Positions 1 through 9,301 are shown, counted from the first letter of the stretch. The stretch is 64,000 bases of DNA from JAHEDH01 sp963745865 (GCA_963745865.1 CAVUYZ010000002.1:186001-250000); one strand, 5' to 3'. Notes: generated by a model from the letters alone, not told the origin. Numbers and translations: made by a program.

Positions 1-2139
1 GATGGCATCGATTGGCCCGAGCCGATCAAGACCATGCAGACCAACTGGATCGGGCGATCCGAAGGTGCGGTTGTCGCCTTCCCCACCGAGACCGGAGACG
101 AGATCCGTGTCTTCACGACCCGCCCCGACACGCTGTGGGGCGCGACCTTCATGGTGATGGCACCCGAGCATCCGCTCGTCGACTCATTGACCACCGACGA
201 GCAGCGGTCCGCCGTCGAGACCTATCGAGAGGCAGCGATCGCGAAGACCGAACTGGAGCGGGTCGAGGACGACCGCCAGAAGACGGGCGTCTTCACCGGT
301 GGCTACGCCGTCAACCCGGTCAATGACGAGCTGATCCCGGTCTGGATCGCCGACTATGTGCTCGGCTCCTATGGGACGGGCGCCATCATGGCCGTCCCGG
401 CCCACGACGCCCGGGACTTCGAGTTCGCCCGACAGTTCGGGCTGAAGGTCGCCCCGGTCATCCGACCCGAAGGCGGAGACCAACTCGATGGAGCCGGGAT
501 GGAGACGAGTTACGTCGGCCCGGGTCAGATGGTCAACAGCGGCCCACTCGACGGCATCGAGGTGACCGATGGCAAAGGACGTGCCAATCCATCGGTTGCG
601 GCCGCCATCGATCACGTCGAAACGATCGGGGTCGGCGAGGAATCGGTCAACTATCGGATTCGGGACTGGCTGATCTCACGTCAGCGGTACTGGGGAGCCC
701 CCATCCCGATGATCCATCGCGCCGACGGCGGGCTCGAGCCCGTTCCCGCCGACCAACTGCCGGTGATCCTGCCCGAAGACGTCGAATTCGACGGCCGGAG
801 TCCGCTGCGGAGCAACGAGGAGTTCCTCGCGGCGACCGACAGCGACGGCAATCCCGCCCGGCGAGAGTCAGACACGATGGACACGTTCATGTGCTCGTCC
901 TGGTATTGGTTCCGCTACCTCTCACCCCACTTCGACGGCGGTCCGTTCGACCCCGAAGAAGCCGCATACTGGCTACCGGTCGACACGTACACCGGTGGAG
1001 CCGAGCACGCTGTCATGCATCTCCTCTACTCACGGTTCTTCGTGAAAGCAATGCGTGACATGGGTCTGTTCGCCACCACAGAAGAGACGATGAAGTCGCG
1101 GGGCCGATCGGTGGACGGCGCCTTCGACGAGCCGTTCATGCTGCTGCGTAACCAGGGACAGATCCTGGGGGAGGAGCGCCAGGGCGACGTGGTGGTGGTC
1201 GAGGGCGAGCAGATCGATGGTCGGGTGATCGCATCGTCGGTGACCGTGGTCGAGGGGACGCCGGCCGGCGGCATCGCGGCCGGGGAGATCGTTCGACGGA
1301 CCGAGAACATCCTGCAGGTCGCCACCGACGGAGGTTCGGTGACCGTAGAGGTGCCCGACGGAGCCGTCGTGAGCATTCCCGATGTCGCCGGTCTCAACAA
1401 CGTCAACCAGCTTCGCCAGCATCTCGAGATCCAACGGATGTCGAAATCGCGAGGGAACGTCGTCAACCCGGACGAACTGGTGGCCGAATACGGCGCCGAC
1501 ACCGTCCGTACCTACCTGATGTTCGCATTCGAGTGGCAGAAGGGGGGGCCGTGGAACAGTCAGGGCATCGTCGGCTCTCGCCGGTTCATCGAAGACGTGT
1601 GGAAGCTGGGCTCGGCCGAGTATGAGCCCGGCGACCCGACCGACGATGCTGACACCGCACTGCGTCGCACCGTTCACCAGACCATCGACAAGGTCGGCTC
1701 CGATCTCGAAGACTTCAAATGGAACACGGCAGTGGCCGCGCTGATGACCCTGCGAAACTCGCTCAACGACGCCCTCCGGTCGGCATCGGTGTCGACCGAC
1801 GTCTGGAATGAGGGGGTCGACAGTCTGCTGTTGATGCTCGCTCCGATCGCTCCGCACGTCACCGAAGAGCTGTGGCGGAACCGGGGCAACCTCGAATCGG
1901 TGCATGTTCAGTCATGGCCCGAGTTCGATGCCGAAGCGGCCCGGGAGGACACCGTGACGATGGTGGTCCAGGTCAACGGGAAGGTCAGGGACCGCACAGA
2001 GGTCGCAGCGGACATCACCGCCGACGAAGCCGAATCGGTGGCGAAATCGCTCGACCGGATCCAGGACTACCTGTCGAGAGGCGAGATCCGAAAGGTGATC
2101 GTTCGGCCACCGGGGCTCGTGAACATCGTCGTGTCTTGA
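1..2139 (+). CDS. leuS: Leucine--tRNA ligase (LeuRS), 3' part
   Basis: Charges tRNA-Leu with leucine in the cytoplasm. The 5' end lies outside the window; 712 codons are visible and open from base 1. The post-transfer editing domain (CP1) is present, with FTTRPDTLWG near visible residue 38 and GTGAIMAVPAHD near 125, which includes the Asp that binds the substrate amino group. The class I signature appears as RMSKSRGN near residue 479, and the anticodon-binding domain as APIAPHVTEELW near 617. Between LLRNQGQILGEE (about 375) and the KMSKS loop lies a stretch of roughly 90 residues rich in Val, Gly and Glu. It sits where LeuRS carries its variable leucine-specific domain, but seems long. The stop codon overlaps the ATG of the next gene (TGATG), so the two are probably translationally coupled. 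Confidence 0.97.
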   Translation, partial: DGIDWPEPIKTMQTNWIGRSEGAVVAFPTETGDEIRVFTTRPDTLWGATFMVMAPEHPLVDSLTTDEQRSAVETYREAAIAKTELERVEDDRQKTGVFTGGYAVNPVNDELIPVWIADYVLGSYGTGAIMAVPAHDARDFEFARQFGLKVAPVIRPEGGDQLDGAGMETSYVGPGQMVNSGPLDGIEVTDGKGRANPSVAAAIDHVETIGVGEESVNYRIRDWLISRQRYWGAPIPMIHRADGGLEPVPADQLPVILPEDVEFDGRSPLRSNEEFLAATDSDGNPARRESDTMDTFMCSSWYWFRYLSPHFDGGPFDPEEAAYWLPVDTYTGGAEHAVMHLLYSRFFVKAMRDMGLFATTEETMKSRGRSVDGAFDEPFMLLRNQGQILGEERQGDVVVVEGEQIDGRVIASSVTVVEGTPAGGIAAGEIVRRTENILQVATDGGSVTVEVPDGAVVSIPDVAGLNNVNQLRQHLEIQRMSKSRGNVVNPDELVAEYGADTVRTYLMFAFEWQKGGPWNSQGIVGSRRFIEDVWKLGSAEYEPGDPTDDADTALRRTVHQTIDKVGSDLEDFKWNTAVAALMTLRNSLNDALRSASVSTDVWNEGVDSLLLMLAPIAPHVTEELWRNRGNLESVHVQSWPEFDAEAAREDTVTMVVQVNGKVRDRTEVAADITADEAESVAKSLDRIQDYLSRGEIRKVIVRPPGLVNIVVS

Positions 2140-2538
2140 TGTACCCGCCGTCGGCCATCCTCGCGGCGGGCGGCGTGTCGCCGGAGGCCGCCGCTGCCGT
2201 GACCGGCATCACCGATCCCGATGTCGATCGATGTTCGCCCCGCCCCTCGGTGGATGCGGATGCTCTGGACGTCCGGCACGGCGGCAATGACCCTGCCATG
2301 GGCCATCTACGTCGATCCCGACAGGTTGGCGCAGGGTGATCTCGGTGGACTGATTCTCCACGAGCTGGTGCACGTTCGGCAATGGCAGCGCTTCGGCGCG
2401 CGGGGCTTTCTGTGGATCTATCTGAAGGACTACGTCTCGGGACGCCGTGGGGGTCTCGGCCACGAGTCCGCGTACCTGGCGATCAGATTCGAAAAGGAGG
2501 CAAGGGTCGCGACCGCCAGGTATCTCGCGTCGTCCTGA
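2139..2538 (+). CDS. Small HExxH-motif protein (apparent frameshift)
   Basis: About 132 aa if a +1 frameshift near 2224-2230 is corrected. The reading then runs from the ATG overlapping the leuS stop into the frame that ends at 2538. The join gives DPDVIDVRPAPRW, removing one extra base. An alternative is a shorter 105-aa protein starting at ATG 2221, but that start has no visible ribosome binding site. The centre carries HELVHVRQW near residue 75, a zincin-like HExxH motif as seen in DUF4157-type domains. A hydrophobic patch (TAAMTLPWAIYV) precedes it. No signal peptide is visible. I do not know its substrate; peptidase activity is inferred only from the motif. Coupling to leuS suggests co-expression. 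Confidence 0.6.
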
Positions 2539-2579
2539 GAGGATCCTCCGCGTGTGGAACTAGGTGATCGTGCGTCCCC

Positions 2580-2888
2580 TCACACCTCTCTCCGGACCGC
2601 CGATGTGCTCCCGTTCGGCTTCACGATCCAGCGGGGAGTCAACCGACAGCGGGATCCCTCGAGATACGCGATTGCCTTGTTGAGACTCGAGAGCTTCGGG
2701 TAGTCGCGCTCGGGGATCTCGATCCCCGTCTTGGCATTCACGGCGATCACGAAGTTGAGGAAGTCCATCGAGTCGATGTCGAGCTCGTAGACGAAATCCT
2801 CGTCTGGGTCGATCGAGCCGAGGTCCGAGCCTGGGGCGACCTCTTCGAGGGCTTCTGCGATGACGGTTCGAGTGTCGTTTGTGTTCAC
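2580..2888 (-). CDS. Acyl carrier protein
   Basis: A 102-aa protein with the acyl carrier fold signature DIDSMDFLNF. The Ser in DSM, near residue 40, is the expected 4'-phosphopantetheine attachment site. It is acidic in the N-terminal two thirds like other ACPs; the last 20 residues are basic and unusual for the family. The GTG start overlaps the stop of the E2 gene (TTGTGA), so it is the last gene of the five-gene minus-strand operon. This is not the usual fatty-acid locus (no fabD, fabG or fabF beside it). The neighbourhood suggests it accepts or carries an acyl group generated by the E1/E2 complex or the acetyl-CoA synthetase; that role is inference. Confidence 0.88.
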   Translation of the reverse strand: MNTNDTRTVIAEALEEVAPGSDLGSIDPDEDFVYELDIDSMDFLNFVIAVNAKTGIEIPERDYPKLSSLNKAIAYLEGSRCRLTPRWIVKPNGSTSAVRREV

Positions 2889-4208
2889 AATTCCTCCGGT
2901 TTGTCGAGCAGTCGTTGGATCTCGGTCAGATATCGGCCGCCAGTGTGACCGTCACTGGCTCGATGGTCGGCCGACAGAGTTGCCATGATCGACGGCCGGG
3001 CACCCACCATGCCGTTCTCCGCCCACGGTCGCTCGATGATCTTGCCGAACCCGACGAGAGCGACCTGCGGAACGTAGATGACCCCGTAGACCTCCTCGAC
3101 GCCCTGATCGCCGAGGTTTGTGACGGTGATGGTGGATTCCGACACCTCCGAGCTGCGCAACTTGCCGTTCCTGGTCCTCGACACGAGATCCCTCAGGGAT
3201 GCCATCAGTTCCCGGAGGCTCTTCTGATCCGCATCGAGAATCGCCGGAGCGATCAGTCCTCCCTGCCGCAGAGAGATGGCGACTCCGAGATGGACGCTGT
3301 CACTCGGCTCGAAGTGGTCGTCGCTCCAGCACCCGTTGACCTCGGGTACCACTCTCGCTGCAAGCGCGGCGGCCTTCAACAGGAGGCTTGCAGGCAGGAG
3401 CCGGTCGGTGACGGACCGGTCTGCATTGTGTGCCTCCAACCAACCGAGGGCCGTGCTTAGATCGATGTGATGGCCGAGGTAGTAGTGGGGTACTTCGCGC
3501 TTGGACCTCGCCATGAGTTTTGCGATGGCGTCACGCATTGCACCGGACCGATCCTCGGAAGCCCGAGGGGCCAGGCTGGGAGCATTCGCAGGGGCTCCCG
3601 AGCCGAGGTCAGCCACGAGGACGGCTCCTGCCGGACCGCTTCCTTGGATCGTGGAGAGGTCGACTCCGATCTCCGCAGCCGTTCTCCTGGCGAGCGGCGT
3701 TGCTGCGCACCAATCCGCTGTCGCGGGGGTTGGCCGCTCGGCGGCAGCATGGATGTCGGCTCGCGTCACCTCACCGTTTTCGCCGGTTCCGACCACTCGA
3801 TCGAGATCGACCCCCAGCTCGTGGGCCAGATGCCTGATCGGAGGCGGCACGCCGGGGGCAGTGGTCATCTGTTGAACGTGCCTGGCAGCCGTGCTCTCTG
3901 GCTGGGACCTGACATTGGGGAGGGGTGCGTCCGTCTCTTCGAGGGCGGTCTGAGAATCGCCCCCGGCTCCGGAGCAGCGGTCCGATCTGCACGATCGGAG
4001 TACCGACCGGAACCGAGCGACCCAGTTCCACGAGGAACTCTTCGATGATGCCGTCGTCCCAGATCTCTGCCTCGATGATCCCTTTCTGAGTCTCCACTTC
4101 GGCGACGAGGTCACCGCGATGGACGATGTCCCCCGGCGAGACGAGCCATTTGACGACCATGCCCTCGTCCATGTCGGCGCCGAGTGACGGCATTCTGAAC
4201 TCACCCAT
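2885..4208 (-). CDS. pdhC: 2-oxoacid dehydrogenase E2 acyltransferase (apparent frameshift)
   Basis: Dihydrolipoamide acyltransferase core of a pyruvate-type dehydrogenase, about 440 aa after correcting a +1 frameshift near 3975-3985. Residues 1-80 form a lipoyl domain with the lipoylated Lys in VETQKGIIEAEI. Two peripheral-subunit-binding domains follow, at about 120-154 (IRHLAHELGVDLDRV) and 169-202 (ARRTAAEIGVDLSTI). The rest is the catalytic domain, ending with the active-site block LSADHRASDGH. One lipoyl domain with two binding domains is an uncommon arrangement. The start overlaps the E1-beta stop by 8 bases and the stop overlaps the ACP start. No dihydrolipoamide dehydrogenase (E3) is present nearby, so E3 must be encoded elsewhere. 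Acetoin dehydrogenase E2 is an alternative assignment. Confidence 0.9.
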
Positions 4209-5199
4209 TGGGCATCAGATCCCTGGCTGCGGCAACGACATGCTCTGGCTGCGGCACAGAGGCGTCCTCGAGGTGCTTGGCATAGGGGATCGGCACTTCC
4301 GCCCCGCAGACGCGTCCGATCGGCGAGTCGAGTTCGTAGAAGCACTCCTCGACAAGGCGTGCGCTGATCTCCGCGCTGATGCCGCCCGACTTCCACCCTT
4401 CGTCGATGATGACGGCTCGGTGGGTGCGGGACACCGACTCGACGACAGTGACGATGTCCAGAGGGCGGAGGACGCGCAGATCGATGACCTCGGGGTCGAG
4501 TCCCTCGTCCTCCAGCGTCGAAGCCGCGTCCATCACCTTGTGGAGGCTTCCTCCGTAAGTGATGAGGGTCATGTCGGTGCCCTGCCTCCGAACGACTGCC
4601 GTGCTGATGTCGACGTCGCGGGCGGGATCCTCGACGTCTCCCTTCACGTTGTAGAGGCCGGCGTGTTCGAAGATCAGGACAGGGTCGGGGTCTGCGAGCG
4701 CCGGCCTGAGCATGCCGCGCGCGTCCTCGACGGTCGCAGGCGTGAGGACCTTGATCCCCGGTATGTGCGCATACCAGCCTTCGAAGCTGTGCGAGTGCTG
4801 GGCGGCGAGTTGTCGACCTGCCCCGGTTGCCATGCGGATGACGATCGGGACGTTGAACTGCCCCCCCGACATGTGGAGGATGGTTGCAGCGTTGTTCACG
4901 ATCTGGTCGAGAGCCAGGAGGCTGAAGTTGCAGGTCATGATCTCGACGATCGGGCGCATCCCTCCGAGGGCTGCTCCGATCCCGGCACCGACGAACGAAG
5001 ACTCCGACAGGGGAGTGTCCCGGATCCGATCAGGGCCGAATTCGTCCAGTAGCCCCTTGCTGCATCCGTAGCATCCGCCATATGCGCCGACGTCCTCGCC
5101 CATCAAGAAGACGCGTTCGTCAGCGATCATGGCCTCGCGGATCGCCTCTCTCACCGCCTCGCGATAGGTCATCTCGAGTTTGGACACAGTCGTCGTCAT
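4201..5199 (-). CDS. pdhB: 2-oxoacid dehydrogenase E1 component, beta subunit
   Basis: 332 aa, the usual length for the E1-beta subunit of a heterotetrameric E1. It pairs with E1-alpha to decarboxylate a 2-oxoacid (pyruvate or similar) on thiamine diphosphate. The N-terminal region has the characteristic FLMGEDVGAYGG and DTPLSESSFVGAGIGAAL blocks, and the C-terminal transketolase domain contains LRPLDIVTVVESV. It overlaps the E1-alpha stop by 4 bases and the E2 start by 8 bases, so the three subunits are translationally coupled. The sequence alone cannot tell pyruvate from acetoin or branched-chain substrates. Confidence 0.95.
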   Translation of the reverse strand: MTTTVSKLEMTYREAVREAIREAMIADERVFLMGEDVGAYGGCYGCSKGLLDEFGPDRIRDTPLSESSFVGAGIGAALGGMRPIVEIMTCNFSLLALDQIVNNAATILHMSGGQFNVPIVIRMATGAGRQLAAQHSHSFEGWYAHIPGIKVLTPATVEDARGMLRPALADPDPVLIFEHAGLYNVKGDVEDPARDVDISTAVVRRQGTDMTLITYGGSLHKVMDAASTLEDEGLDPEVIDLRVLRPLDIVTVVESVSRTHRAVIIDEGWKSGGISAEISARLVEECFYELDSPIGRVCGAEVPIPYAKHLEDASVPQPEHVVAAARDLMPNG

Positions 5200-6168
5200 C
5201 CGGGTACCTCGCTGTAGACGAAACGGGTCAGGTCATCGATCGCCTCCAGCGAGCCCTGCTCGGCGAACTCGACGGCGTCTGCGATCTCGGCATCGACCTC
5301 CTCTTCGATGCCGGTCGTGTCCTCGGAGGTGATGACTCCGGCCATCTTCTCGGTGAAGCGCTCGATCGGGTCGCGCTCCATCCAGGCGGAGACCTCTTCC
5401 TTGGAGCGGTACAGCTCGGGGTCGAACATCGAATGAGCCCGGAATCGATAGGTCTTCATTTCCAGGAAGTGGGGGCCGGATCCGCCTCGAATCGCGCCGA
5501 CCGCGAGTCGTGCCGCTTCCGCCACGGCCAGGACGTCCATGCCGTCGACCGACCATGCCGGCATCTCATAACTCGCCGCCTTCACCGACAGGTTCGTCTC
5601 CGACTCTGAGCGGGAGAGCGCCGTACCCATGGCGTAGAGGTTGTTCTCGGCACAGAACAGCACCGGGACATCCCAGAGCGCAGCGAGGTTCATGGACTCG
5701 TGGAACTCGCCTTCTGCGATCGCCCCCTCGCCGAACACACAGACCGTGACCCGGTCGCGTCCGGCGATCTTCTCGGCAAGCGCCAACCCGACCGCGACCG
5801 GTATCCCGCCGCCAACGATCGCATTGCCCCCGTAGAAGCGTTGGTCCGCATCGAACAGATGCATCGAGCCGCCTGGGCCGCGACTACAGCCCTCGGCTTT
5901 GCCGTACATCTCGGCCATGATCGATCGCGCCGACAGCCCTTTGGCGAGCGCATGGCCGTGCTCTCGATACGTCGCCACCGAGCGCGTCGTCCTCCCGGAG
6001 TGCCTCCATCAGCCCCACCGCCACGGCCTCCTCGCCGATGTAGAGATGCAAGAAGCCACGAATCGCTCCGGAGCTGTACTTCTCCGCAGCCTTCTCCTCG
6101 AAGCGCCGGATCCTGATCATCTGATGCAGAAGGTGCAACGCCTGTTCTCGCTCGGGGAGTTCGGTCAT
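5196..6168 (-). CDS. pdhA: 2-oxoacid dehydrogenase E1 component, alpha subunit (apparent frameshift)
   Basis: About 323 aa after removing one extra base near 5976-5980, where the join reads DDALVATYREHGHAL. It binds thiamine diphosphate: the motif is FGEGAIAEGEFHESMN followed by CAENNLYAMGT. The usual GDG appears as GEG, a variant I believe occurs in other E1-alpha proteins. SMHLFDADQRFYGG and the phosphorylation-loop-like YRFRAHSMFDPELYR are also present. The start chosen is ATG 6168 (MTELPEREQALHLL), which overlaps the stop of the upstream acetyl-CoA synthetase by 4 bases. It acts with the E1-beta and E2 genes downstream. Confidence 0.93.
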
Positions 6169-7937
6169 TCGTCCTCCAGTGTCGAAATGTCTCCGGTCGG
6201 GAGATCGAGTTCCCATGCCTTCAGCAGCCGGCGCATGATCTTCCCGCTGCGGGTCTTGGGGAGGCGGTCCTTGAACTCGATCTCTCGCGGGGCGACTGCA
6301 GCTCCCAGCTTCCGTCGGGCCAGCGCAGACAGCTCCTTCTCGAGGGCCTCGGATGGCTCGTACCCGGGATTGAGGGAGACGAAGGCCTTCACGATCTCGC
6401 CCGCCACCTCGTCGGGCTTGCCGATGACGCCCGCTTCGGCGACGGCATCGTGTTCGATCAGGGCGCTCTCGACCTCGAATGGGCCGATCAGATGTCCCGA
6501 CGACTTGATCACGTCGTCAGCGCGGCCAATGAACCAGAAGTAGCCCTCCTCGTCGTATTCGGCGAGGTCGCCGCTCAGATACCAACCACCTGCGAACGCC
6601 TTCCGATAGCGCTCCTCCAGGTCGAGATAGCCGCGGAACATCGAGGGCCAGCCGGGTCGGATGGCCAATTCGCCTTCCTCACCCGGTGCTGCTTCCACCG
6701 CCCGGCCCTCCTCGACGACGACGTGGCCCCGCTCGTCGTGACGGAGCACGGTGGCGTCGATGCCGGGCATCGGGCGCCCCATCGATCCCGGATAGATCGT
6801 CGCGCCGGCGTAGTTGGCGATCATGATCCCGCCGGTCTCCGTCTGCCACCAGTTGTCGTGGATGGGCAGTCCGAATGCCTCGAGTCCCCAGACGACGCCC
6901 TCGGGATTGAGTGGTTCACCAACCGACGCAACAAACCTGAGTGACGACAGATCGAATTCCTTGGCCATCTCGGACCCGAGCCGCATCATCATGCGGATGG
7001 CTGTCGGAGCCGTGTACCAGACGGTGACGCCTTCGCTGGCGATGAGCCCGTACCAACGCTCCGCGTCGAACTCGGCTTCGTCGACGACCATCGTGACGCC
7101 GTGCGCGAGCGGGGCGATGATCCCGTACGAGGTGCCGGTGACCCACCCTGGGTCTGCCGTGCACCAGAAGACGTCGTCGGGGTGGAGATCGAGCGCGTGC
7201 CGGGCGGTCTCGTAGTGCCATCTGACCGCGTCGTGGACGTGCATGGCGCCCTTCGGTGTTCCGGTCGTGCCGCTCGTGAAATGGAGGAGCGCGAGCTCCT
7301 CGGGATCGGTGGGCTCGATCTCGAACGGCTCGTCCTCGGCATCGACCAGGGTCCGGAAGTCGTGTGTCCCCGGCACCGCGGTTGCCGATCCACCCTCACC
7401 GACGATGATCACGTGCCGGAGGCTCGGGAGATTCTCCCTGAGGTCGGCGATCTTCTTGTGGTATAGCCGCTCGGTGGTCACCAGCACCGCGCCCTGTCCG
7501 AGGTTGAAGCGGGTCGCGATCGGCTCCGGGCCGAATGCCGAGAAGAGTGGAGCTGCGACGGACCGGTTCTTGAGTGTCCCGAGGACGGCGATGTACAGCT
7601 CGGGGATTCGGCCGGCGAGCACGAAGACTCTGTCTCCGGGACCGATTCCGAGGGATCGGAGCGCGCCCGCGAACCGATCCGTCAGGTGCTTCAGTTCGGC
7701 GTATGTGATGTCTCGTCGGTCGCCGCGGCGACCCAGCCATCGAATCGCTGTGCGGTTCGCCAGTCCACCTGCGGCATGGCGGTCCACCGCCTCGTAGGCG
7801 ATGTTGAGGCCACCTCCAGGAAGGCCGTCGACATGGATCGAGCCTGGGTCGAAGTCGGCTCTCTCGTGCTCGTAGTCGACGAGGTTCGGGATCTCGGTCA
7901 GCTCGCCGAGATGCTTCTCGATCGGACGCCAGTCCAT
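6165..7937 (-). CDS. acsA: Acetyl-CoA synthetase, AcsA type
   Basis: 590-aa member of the AMP-forming acyl-adenylate superfamily, first gene of the E1/E2/ACP operon. It activates acetate (or a short carboxylate) to acyl-AMP and then acyl-CoA. Motif A3 is LLHFTSGTTGTPKG near residue 220. A5 is NWWQTETGG near 355, the Trp-containing form typical of acetate-specific enzymes. YLSGDLAEYDEEGYFWFIGRADD and the C-terminal catalytic Lys in LPKTRSGKIMRR complete the set. The length is shorter than Acs (about 650 aa) and fits Bacillus AcsA. The operon thus has two routes to acetyl groups, from acetate and from pyruvate. Confidence 0.93.
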   Translation of the reverse strand: MDWRPIEKHLGELTEIPNLVDYEHERADFDPGSIHVDGLPGGGLNIAYEAVDRHAAGGLANRTAIRWLGRRGDRRDITYAELKHLTDRFAGALRSLGIGPGDRVFVLAGRIPELYIAVLGTLKNRSVAAPLFSAFGPEPIATRFNLGQGAVLVTTERLYHKKIADLRENLPSLRHVIIVGEGGSATAVPGTHDFRTLVDAEDEPFEIEPTDPEELALLHFTSGTTGTPKGAMHVHDAVRWHYETARHALDLHPDDVFWCTADPGWVTGTSYGIIAPLAHGVTMVVDEAEFDAERWYGLIASEGVTVWYTAPTAIRMMMRLGSEMAKEFDLSSLRFVASVGEPLNPEGVVWGLEAFGLPIHDNWWQTETGGIMIANYAGATIYPGSMGRPMPGIDATVLRHDERGHVVVEEGRAVEAAPGEEGELAIRPGWPSMFRGYLDLEERYRKAFAGGWYLSGDLAEYDEEGYFWFIGRADDVIKSSGHLIGPFEVESALIEHDAVAEAGVIGKPDEVAGEIVKAFVSLNPGYEPSEALEKELSALARRKLGAAVAPREIEFKDRLPKTRSGKIMRRLLKAWELDLPTGDISTLEDE

Positions 7938-8059
7938 GCCGATTGCTCCTGTCCGGGCTCTGCATCAGAATCTCGCCAGACGGATCGGGCCGAAAGGGTC
8001 GAACGTCCTGGCCGGAGGGCCGGACTGAGGCAGCTCGGGGCTAGGTGACCTGACTCCGG

Positions 8060-8854
8060 TCAAGTCATCCTCAGGTTCGGGCCAGTCGACGCCGAGACGC
8101 TCGAGCGATCGATGATCGTCGAGCCGATCACCAGGTCCCGGTACCACTTGCGGTCCGCCGGAACGACATACCACGGGGCCGCCTCGGTCGAGGTCTCCGT
8201 CAGCATCGCCTCGAACGCCGTCTGGTAGTCGTCCCACAGCTTCCGCTCGTCGAGGTCACCGAGGGAGAACTTCCAGTGCTTGTCGGGCTCATCCAGCCGG
8301 GCCTGCAACCGCTCGCGCTGTTCGTCCTTGGAGATGTGGAGGAAGAACTTGAGCACGGTGGTTCCTTCGTCGACGAGCATCTGCTCGAAGTTCCGGATGT
8401 GCCCGTATCGCTTCGACCATCGCTCCTCTTCCACCAGTCCGTGAACCCGGACAACGAGCACGTCTTCGTAGTGTGACCGATTGAAGATCGTGATCCGCCC
8501 ATTCGCCGGCACGTGGGGGTGGACGCGCCAGAGATAGTCGTGGGACAGCTCCTCGGGGGTCGGCTTCTTGAACGAAACCACGTCGACACCCTGCGGGTTG
8601 ACACCCTCGAACACCCGTCTGATCGTCCCGTCCTTGCCCCCCGTGTCGGTGGCCTGGAGCACGACGAGGAGTCGGTGTCTGCCCTGGGCATACAGTCGCT
8701 CTTGAAGCGCCTCGAGGCGAGCGTTCAGTGTCTTGTTGAGTCGCTTGCCATCCGACTTCGAGCCGTCGAACGCCGAGGTGTCGCGGGTGTCGAGTTGGGA
8801 GAGGTCCACCGGTTGTCCGGGGTGGATGCGGTATTGGCTCGTGTCGAGGGTCAT
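8060..8854 (-). CDS. ppk2: Polyphosphate kinase 2 family protein
   Basis: 264 aa. PPK2 enzymes transfer phosphate between polyphosphate and nucleotides (AMP, ADP or GDP). The Walker A-like loop is ATDTGGKDGTIR near residue 67, and the Walker B/lid region includes IFNRSHYEDVLVVRVH. KFFLHISKDEQRERLQAR and the C-terminal WYVVPADRKWYRDL are typical of the family. The start is set at ATG 8854 (MTLDTSQYRIHPGQ). The frame stays open far upstream only because the preceding gene is frameshifted into it. The class (AMP- or ADP-preferring) cannot be settled by eye. Confidence 0.93.
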   Translation of the reverse strand: MTLDTSQYRIHPGQPVDLSQLDTRDTSAFDGSKSDGKRLNKTLNARLEALQERLYAQGRHRLLVVLQATDTGGKDGTIRRVFEGVNPQGVDVVSFKKPTPEELSHDYLWRVHPHVPANGRITIFNRSHYEDVLVVRVHGLVEEERWSKRYGHIRNFEQMLVDEGTTVLKFFLHISKDEQRERLQARLDEPDKHWKFSLGDLDERKLWDDYQTAFEAMLTETSTEAAPWYVVPADRKWYRDLVIGSTIIDRSSVSASTGPNLRMT

Positions 8855-8883
8855 CGGCCGCAACCTAGCCGGGCCGGTCTCGC

Positions 8884-9301
8884 TCACTCCTGGGGAAGGA
8901 TGACGCCCCTCCGTCGAAAGAGCTGTGCTCGTGCCGCCTCGATCTTCTCTTCGCGGGTCCGCTCTGTGCGGTTCCTCGGCCTCGTCGACCGGCTCGGTCA
9001 GGTCTGCTGGTTGGTCATCGTCGACATCGACATCCTGAGGGTGATCGGTGTCGGACGACGGGATGGCGATGCGTCCGTGAGCCCGTTCGATGATCTTGTC
9101 CGCCTCGATGCGGGCACTGTCGATGATCTCCGCAGCCTCGCGCTCGACCTCATCGATCTCGCCGATGATCTTTGCATATCTCTCGAGTGCGGCTCTGGCG
9201 TCGGCGAGTTCGCGTTTCCACGCGAGAGCCTCAGCAGCGAAAGCCGCGACCTGTCTCGGGTCGTATCCGTTCTCTACTCGGTCGAAGGGGGCTGCAGGCA
9301 T
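8884..9301 (-). CDS. DivIVA-like coiled-coil protein (apparent frameshift)
   Basis: About 138 aa after removing one extra base near 8958-8962; the corrected C-terminus reads REEKIEAARAQLFRRRG and ends at a stop at 8886-8884. Residues 1-30 contain FDRVENGYDPRQVAAFA, like the membrane-binding start of DivIVA-family proteins. A coiled coil follows (WKRELADARAALERYAKI through RIEADKIIERA). Then comes an acidic Asp/Glu/Pro linker. Without correction the frame runs into the PPK2 gene and would look like a fusion. Function unknown; a polar or cell-envelope organising role is only an inference from the fold. It is 30 bases upstream of PPK2, probably in one transcript. Confidence 0.65.
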
